Source: Nevskiaceae bacterium
GTDB lineage: Bacteria > Pseudomonadota > Gammaproteobacteria > Nevskiales > Nevskiaceae
Reading direction: 5' to 3'
DNA: 64,000 bases
Assembly (NCBI GenBank): GCA_008012115.1
Contig: SSEB01000010.1
Coordinates: 111,407 to 175,406 of the forward strand
The position numbers and the translations under genes were made by a program. Positions 59,634-64,000 of the stretch are shown piece by piece; the first letter of the stretch is position 1; every line of letters starts with the position of its first letter. Under the pieces are notes generated by a model, which was given only the letters and a program-made list of their open reading frames with translations, was not told the DNA's origin and did not search any database.

Positions 59634-60110
59634 TTATTTCCAGCAGTCGGTGATGGCGACGCCCGCGGCTTGCCCCGTGATGTTCTTGGTGCCATCCGAG
59701 GCCAGGGTGAAAGTGCCGCATTTGTCGTTGGCCATCGAGCCGCCGGCCACCGGTGCGGCGCTGATCGTATAGCTCGCCCCGCCCGCCGGGATATTCACGG
59801 TCAGCGTGTAGAACGCGGTGCCGGTTGACGGCACGCTGGGCGGATAAATCGTCGGCGCATTGCTTGCATTGATCGAGGCGCCGAGCACGCAAGTGCTGCT
59901 GTTATAGCTGTTGCAATTCGAGAAATATCGCTCGAACGATTGCGCCAATCCCGTCACCGCCACCTGCGCCTGTGCGCGTTTGCCGCGATTGACGCTCTCC
60001 ATGTAGGCCGGAATGGCGATGCGGGCCAGAAGGGCGATGATCGCCATCGCAATGATCAATTCGACCAGGGTGAACCCCTGCTGGAACTGACGCTGATTCG
60101 AGAGGTGCAT
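59634..60110 (-). CDS. Type IV pilin-like protein (PilE/PilA family)
   Basis: A 158-residue pseudopilin/pilin with a prepilin peptidase site QQGFTLVELIIAMAII (cleavage G/F) and a long N-terminal hydrophobic helix (LIIAMAIIALLARIAIPAYM). The C-terminal part has two cysteines near the start of the globular domain (NCNSYNSSTCVLG) and two near the end (NDKCG, ITDCWK), so the disulfide arrangement resembles minor pilins such as PilE. Start ATG 60110. It stands alone without pilin-processing neighbours. Confidence 0.85.
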   Translation of the reverse strand: MHLSNQRQFQQGFTLVELIIAMAIIALLARIAIPAYMESVNRGKRAQAQVAVTGLAQSFERYFSNCNSYNSSTCVLGASINASNAPTIYPPSVPSTGTAFYTLTVNIPAGGASYTISAAPVAGGSMANDKCGTFTLASDGTKNITGQAAGVAITDCWK

Positions 60111-60230
60111 TGCTGATCTCCTGACGCATGACCTTTACGCTAGAAACACGCGCGATGTTTTACATTACATTGGCTGCATTGTAGCCACCAAGTCCGGTGG
60201 GCGTTCAGCCCCCGGCATCTGGATCACGGT

Positions 60231-61568
60231 ATGTCTGCCCTCGAAGCCAATTTCGACGGCCTCGTCGGGCCGACCCACAACTACGCTGGCCTCGCCGCCG
60301 GCAATCTCGCCTCTGCGCGCAACGCCGCGCGTGTCTCCAACCCGCGCGCGGCGGCCCTGCAGGGGCTTGCGAAGATGCGCCTGCTGGCCAAGATGGGCCT
60401 GCCACAGGGCGTGTTGCCGCCGCAGGAGCGGCCGCATCTGCCGACGTTGCGGCGTCTGGGGTACTCAGGCCGCGATGCCGACATCCTGCGCAAGGCGCAC
60501 CGCGAGGCACCGGACTGGCTGGCCAACGTCAGTTCCGCGTCCAGCATGTGGACTGCCAATGCCGCGACGGTGTCGCCGAGTGCCGATACCGCCGACGGCC
60601 GTGTCCATTTCACGCCAGCGAATCTCTGCAGCCACCGGCACCGCTCACTGGAGGCAACGGGCACGGCACGGTCGCTGCAGGCGGTGTTCGCCGACCCCGG
60701 ATACTTTGCCCATCACGCACCCCTGCCTGCGGAGACCGGCACCGCGGACGAGGGCGCCGCCAACCATACGCGGCTGTGCAGCGACTACGGAGCACCCGGC
60801 CTGGAACTGTTTGTGTACGGCAGCGAGGGGGGCGCTGCACCGCAGTCCCTGCGTTATCCCGCGCGTCAGCACCGCGCTGCCGGTGAAACCATCGCGCGCC
60901 AGCATGGGCTGGACGCCCGCCGCGTGCAGCATTTCCAGCAGAATCCGGCGGCGATCAACGCCGGCGCATTCCACAACGACGTGGTCGCCGTCGGCAATCG
61001 CGAGGTGCTGCTGTACCACGAGCAGGCATTTCTTGATGCCGCCGCCATGCGCGCATGGATCTGCACCCACTTCGACGGGACACGGCGCCCCGTATTCATC
61101 GAGATCGCGGCAGGCCGGCTCAGTCTCGAGGAGGCCGTGACCACCTACCTGTTCAACAGCCAGCTGGTCTGCCCGCCGGGTGGCGGCATGCGCCTGATCG
61201 TGGCGCAGGAGTGCCGCGAACATGCAGGGGCCTGGGCCACGATGCAGGAGCTGCTGGCCGACCCCGCCAATCCCATCACCGCCGTCGACGTGGTCGACCT
61301 GCGCCAGTCGATGGACAATGGCGGTGGCCCCGCCTGCCTGCGCCTGCGCGTGGTGCTCACCGAGGTCGAGCGCGCCGCGGTCCATCCACGCATCTGGATC
61401 GATGAGGCGCGCTACGCCGAACTCGAAGCCTGGATCAAACGCCACTACCGCGACCGGCTGTGCTTCGACGACCTGGCCGATCCGCTGCTGCTCGACGAAT
61501 CGCGCACTGCGCTTGATCGCCTCACCGGCATCCTCAACCTGGGCAGCCTCTATGACTTCCAACGCTGA
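60231..61568 (+). CDS. astB: N-succinylarginine dihydrolase
   Basis: Second enzyme of the arginine succinyltransferase pathway; makes N-succinylornithine, CO2 and ammonia. 445 residues with EANFDGLVGPTHNYAGLAAG, SSASSMWTANAATVSPSAD, the catalytic His-Cys type region (GGGMRLIVAQECREHAG) and DLRQSMDNGGGPACLRLRV. Usually encoded in the astCADBE cluster; here only astB is present with an unrelated GNAT after it, so other ast genes must be elsewhere or absent. Confidence 0.95.
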   Translation: MSALEANFDGLVGPTHNYAGLAAGNLASARNAARVSNPRAAALQGLAKMRLLAKMGLPQGVLPPQERPHLPTLRRLGYSGRDADILRKAHREAPDWLANVSSASSMWTANAATVSPSADTADGRVHFTPANLCSHRHRSLEATGTARSLQAVFADPGYFAHHAPLPAETGTADEGAANHTRLCSDYGAPGLELFVYGSEGGAAPQSLRYPARQHRAAGETIARQHGLDARRVQHFQQNPAAINAGAFHNDVVAVGNREVLLYHEQAFLDAAAMRAWICTHFDGTRRPVFIEIAAGRLSLEEAVTTYLFNSQLVCPPGGGMRLIVAQECREHAGAWATMQELLADPANPITAVDVVDLRQSMDNGGGPACLRLRVVLTEVERAAVHPRIWIDEARYAELEAWIKRHYRDRLCFDDLADPLLLDESRTALDRLTGILNLGSLYDFQR

Positions 61569-62019
61569 AGCGACGATCTGGACGTGGCATGCCTGGTCCA
61601 CGCTGACGCCGGACACGCTGTACGGATTCCTGCGCCTGCGCAGCGACATCTTCGTGGTCGAGCAAAACTGCGTGTTCCCGGACATGGACGGCGTCGATCC
61701 GCAATGCGAGCACCTTTGCGGCTGCGATGCCGACGGTCGCCTGCTGGCCTACCTGCGCCTGGTGCCGCCGGCCGTGAAGGCGCCGCAGCCCGCGCTGGGA
61801 CGGCTGGTGGTCGCCGCGGAGGCGCGACGCCACGGGCTGGCGCGCACGGCGATCCGGCTGGGATTGCAGCGATGCACAGAACGATTCCCCGGGCAGGCGG
61901 TCTTCCTGTCGGGCCAGCAGCATCTCGAAGCGTTTTACGCCGGCCTGGGCTTCGAAACCATCAGCGCGCCGTACCTCGAGGACGGCATCTGGCACGTCGA
62001 CATGCTGCGACCCTGGTGA
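61552..62019 (+). CDS. GNAT-family acetyltransferase, ElaA type
   Basis: A 155-residue acetyltransferase starting at ATG 61552, 17 bases inside the astB 3' end. The pattern LYGFLRLRSDIFVVEQNC and PQCEHLCGCDADGRLLAYLR followed by LGRLVVAAEARRHGLARTAI is that of ElaA-like proteins. C-terminal FYAGLGFETISAPYLEDGIW is the CoA-pocket end. Substrate unknown; the overlap with astB suggests co-translation. Confidence 0.88.
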   Translation: MTSNAEATIWTWHAWSTLTPDTLYGFLRLRSDIFVVEQNCVFPDMDGVDPQCEHLCGCDADGRLLAYLRLVPPAVKAPQPALGRLVVAAEARRHGLARTAIRLGLQRCTERFPGQAVFLSGQQHLEAFYAGLGFETISAPYLEDGIWHVDMLRPW

Positions 62020-62062
62020 AAGCGCCGCTATACTCCCAGGCCTCTGCTTTCCACCGATCACC

Positions 62063-63679
62063 GTGTACGCCCAATACTTCCAGCTCCGGGAGATGCCCTT
62101 CACCATCAGCCCGGACCCGGCCTACCTCTACATGTCGACGCGCCACCAGGAGGCGCTGGGACACCTGCTGTACGGCACCGGGCAGTACGGCGGGTTCGTG
62201 CAGCTCACCGGCGAGGTCGGCACCGGCAAGACCACGGTAGTCCGCACGCTGCTAGAGCAGAAGCTGGCGGATGTCGATGTCGCCATGATCCACAACCCTC
62301 GCCAGGGCGAACAGGAATTCGTACAGACGGTCTGCGACGAACTCGGCGTCAAGTATCCCAAGCGCGGGCTGACGTTGAAGATGCTGGTCGATGCGCTCAA
62401 CGAGCATCTGCTGAAAGCGCACGCCTCCGGACGCCGCACCGTGCTGATCATCGATGAGGCGCAGAACCTGCAGCCTGCGGTCTTGGAACAGGTGCGCCTG
62501 CTGACCAATCTCGAAACGCACAAGGAAAAACTGCTGCGCATCATGCTGGTCGGCCAACCCGAGTTGAACGACCTGCTGGCGCGACCCGATTTGCGCCAGC
62601 TCGCGCAGCGGGTCACTGCGCGCTACCACCTCACGCCGCTGAGCGCGGCGGAGACCGCCGAATACGTCCGTCATCGCCTGCGCGTCGCGGGCGGGTCGAC
62701 CGGACTGTTCGACGACGGGGCGCTGCGCGAAATCCACCGCCAATCCGGCGGCGTGCCCCGCCTCATCAACATCATCTGCGACCGTGCCCTGCTGGGCGCC
62801 TACGGCAGCGGCCATCACGGCATCACCGCGGAAATGGTCGCCACCGCGGCACGGGAATCGACGAGCATGGCAGCGGCAAAGCCGCGCGCCCTGCGCTTCG
62901 TCGATGCGCTGAGCAGGCTGGAACTCGTTTTCGCGCCGCTCGCAGTGGTGCTGGCCGGCACCCTCATCTACCAGGTCGTCATGGACCACCTGCCGCCGGC
63001 ACCGGCGGCGGCCGAGGTCCCCGCGGTGGTCAAGCCCCTGCTGGCCCCACCCACGCCACCCGCCAGCCCCGACACGCCGCAACTGCTCCACCTAACCCAG
63101 CCGCTGCCGGTGGTGATGTCGCGACTCGTCAAGCTGTGGGCTCCGGATTTCCGCATGGCGCCCAGCGACAACGTCTGCGCCGTGCTCAAGCGCAAGCGTC
63201 TGGAGTGCTTCAAGGACAGCGGCAAGTGGACGGATCTCGGAACCTACAATCGCCCGGCGATCCTGACGCTGCAGTCCACCGACTCGGCAATGCACCACGT
63301 GCTGCTGCGCTCGCTGGATACCAACTACGCGACGCTCGACACCGCCATGGGGCCGCAGCGCTATCCGCTCGAGGAGCTCGACCGCCTCTGGACCGGCGAA
63401 TACCTGTTGCTCTGGCAGCGCGACGTCGACGACAACGCCATCGGCCCAGACAGCCGCGGCGCGTCCGTGCTGTGGCTGCGCCGACGCCTCGCCCAGCTTG
63501 ACGGACAGCCGCCGCCCCAACCGCTGTACGGCTTCTACGACGCGGGACTGCGTGACCAGGTGCTGCGCTTCCAGAAGCAGCACGGCCTCGAGGCCTCCGG
63601 CGTGGTGCGCACGCACACCCTGATCGCCCTGGGCAACGAGCGCGCCGGCACGCCCACGCTTTCCGGAGCGTCGCCGTGA
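62063..63679 (+). CDS. ExeA/GspA-type AAA ATPase with peptidoglycan-binding domain
   Basis: 538 residues from GTG 62063. N-terminal AAA domain: YFQLREMPFTISPDPAYLYM, Walker A GEVGTGKTT, Walker B TVLIIDEAQNL, sensor region RIMLVGQPELNDLLARPDLR. A single membrane helix follows (LVFAPLAVVLAGTLIYQVV), and the periplasmic C-terminal half ends in a peptidoglycan-binding repeat (FYDAGLRDQVLRFQKQHGLE). ExeA uses ATP to open the cell wall for type II secretion assembly. The type II secretion genes themselves are not in the window. Its TGA overlaps the next start. Confidence 0.9.
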   Translation: MYAQYFQLREMPFTISPDPAYLYMSTRHQEALGHLLYGTGQYGGFVQLTGEVGTGKTTVVRTLLEQKLADVDVAMIHNPRQGEQEFVQTVCDELGVKYPKRGLTLKMLVDALNEHLLKAHASGRRTVLIIDEAQNLQPAVLEQVRLLTNLETHKEKLLRIMLVGQPELNDLLARPDLRQLAQRVTARYHLTPLSAAETAEYVRHRLRVAGGSTGLFDDGALREIHRQSGGVPRLINIICDRALLGAYGSGHHGITAEMVATAARESTSMAAAKPRALRFVDALSRLELVFAPLAVVLAGTLIYQVVMDHLPPAPAAAEVPAVVKPLLAPPTPPASPDTPQLLHLTQPLPVVMSRLVKLWAPDFRMAPSDNVCAVLKRKRLECFKDSGKWTDLGTYNRPAILTLQSTDSAMHHVLLRSLDTNYATLDTAMGPQRYPLEELDRLWTGEYLLLWQRDVDDNAIGPDSRGASVLWLRRRLAQLDGQPPPQPLYGFYDAGLRDQVLRFQKQHGLEASGVVRTHTLIALGNERAGTPTLSGASP

Positions 63680-64000
63680 GCTACATCCTCGATGCGCTGC
63701 GCAAGGCCGAGCGTGAGCGGACGCGCGGTGACACGCCACCCGCCGCATGGCCCACGGCACCAGCCCCGGTGGAGCAGCTGGTCCGCTACCGGCCGCTGCT
63801 GCTGGGACTGCTCTGCCTGCTGCTGGCCGCCGCCGTGCTCATCACCTCGGCACGCGACCGTCGCGATGCGGCGGCGCGGGCCGCCGCACCAGCTCCAGCG
63901 ACCACCCTCGCCGCGCCGCCCGCAGCAGCGGCCGCCAATGACGCCGCGGACGACACCGCGATGACCCTGCAGCAGCAGAATCCCGCCACGCTCGATGAGG
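63676..64000 (+). CDS. GspB/ExeB-type type II secretion assembly protein (3' end outside window)
   Basis: Starts at GTG 63676, sharing GTGA with the ExeA-like stop. The N-terminus SYILDALRKAERERTRGD and a following membrane helix (LLLGLLCLLLAAAVLITSA) match ExeB/GspB proteins that pair with GspA to place the secretin. The visible part then becomes Ala/Pro-rich. The gene runs off the window end. Confidence 0.85.
   Translation, partial: MSYILDALRKAERERTRGDTPPAAWPTAPAPVEQLVRYRPLLLGLLCLLLAAAVLITSARDRRDAAARAAAPAPATTLAAPPAAAAANDAADDTAMTLQQQNPATLDE

Overview
The window is a GC-rich (roughly two-thirds G+C in coding regions) gammaproteobacterial chromosome segment. The gene orders surE-pcm-nlpD, pyrG-kdsA-eno-ftsB-ispD-ispF and rpsB-tsf-pyrH-frr-uppS-cdsA-dxr-rseP-bamA-skp-lpxD-fabZ-lpxA-lpxB-rnhB-dnaE-accA-tilS are typical of that class. 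An AlkK-like acyl-CoA ligase and the general style suggest a Nevskiales/Xanthomonadales-type organism, but that placement is inference only.

Layout. 1-5180: the 3' part of a SufS-type cysteine desulfurase, an unknown membrane protein and a large Cache-PAS-GGDEF-EAL protein with degenerate catalytic motifs (+ strand). 5193-14482 (- strand): recJ, a TSUP transporter, a threonine/alanine amino-acid operon (alaC-hom-GNAT-thrC) and surE-pcm-nlpD without rpoS behind it. 14731-16193: an Smr-domain gene, a 48-codon small gene with a TetR-type operator, and a TetR regulator. 16223-25583 (- strand): pyrG-kdsA, a Wza/Wzz export pair, then eno-ftsB-ispD-ispF. 25698-48340 (- strand): the envelope and macromolecule-synthesis supercluster. 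48512-54976 (+ strand): map-glnD-dapD-dapE-hydrolase. 55119-57053 (- strand): an SDR enzyme and class I aldolase. Then come divergent tRNA-Ser and tRNA-Thr genes, a stand-alone molybdopterin oxidoreductase, a type IV pilin, astB-GNAT, and an ExeA/GspB pair cut by the window edge. Apart from element-containing gaps no stretch above 300 bases lacks a gene.

The outstanding non-coding feature is a family of eight intergenic elements (1811, 6916, 14597, 28683, 34126, 38351, 44269, 54992). Six have exactly the same architecture over 114 bp and one differs by a single base: a 10-bp terminal inverted repeat GCCACCCGCT/AGCGGGTGGC, 24 bp of variable sequence, a 46-bp extremely AT-rich core bounded by GTTAT/ATAAC, another 24 bp, and the other terminus. 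Core sequences differ between copies while lengths do not. Seven copies directly follow stop codons; the eighth lies between divergent genes and has lost one terminus. I do not recognise this family from known repeats such as REP, ERIC or Correia elements. It is the best candidate here for an undescribed system, plausibly a phased protein-binding architecture or a non-autonomous repeat under strong structural constraint.
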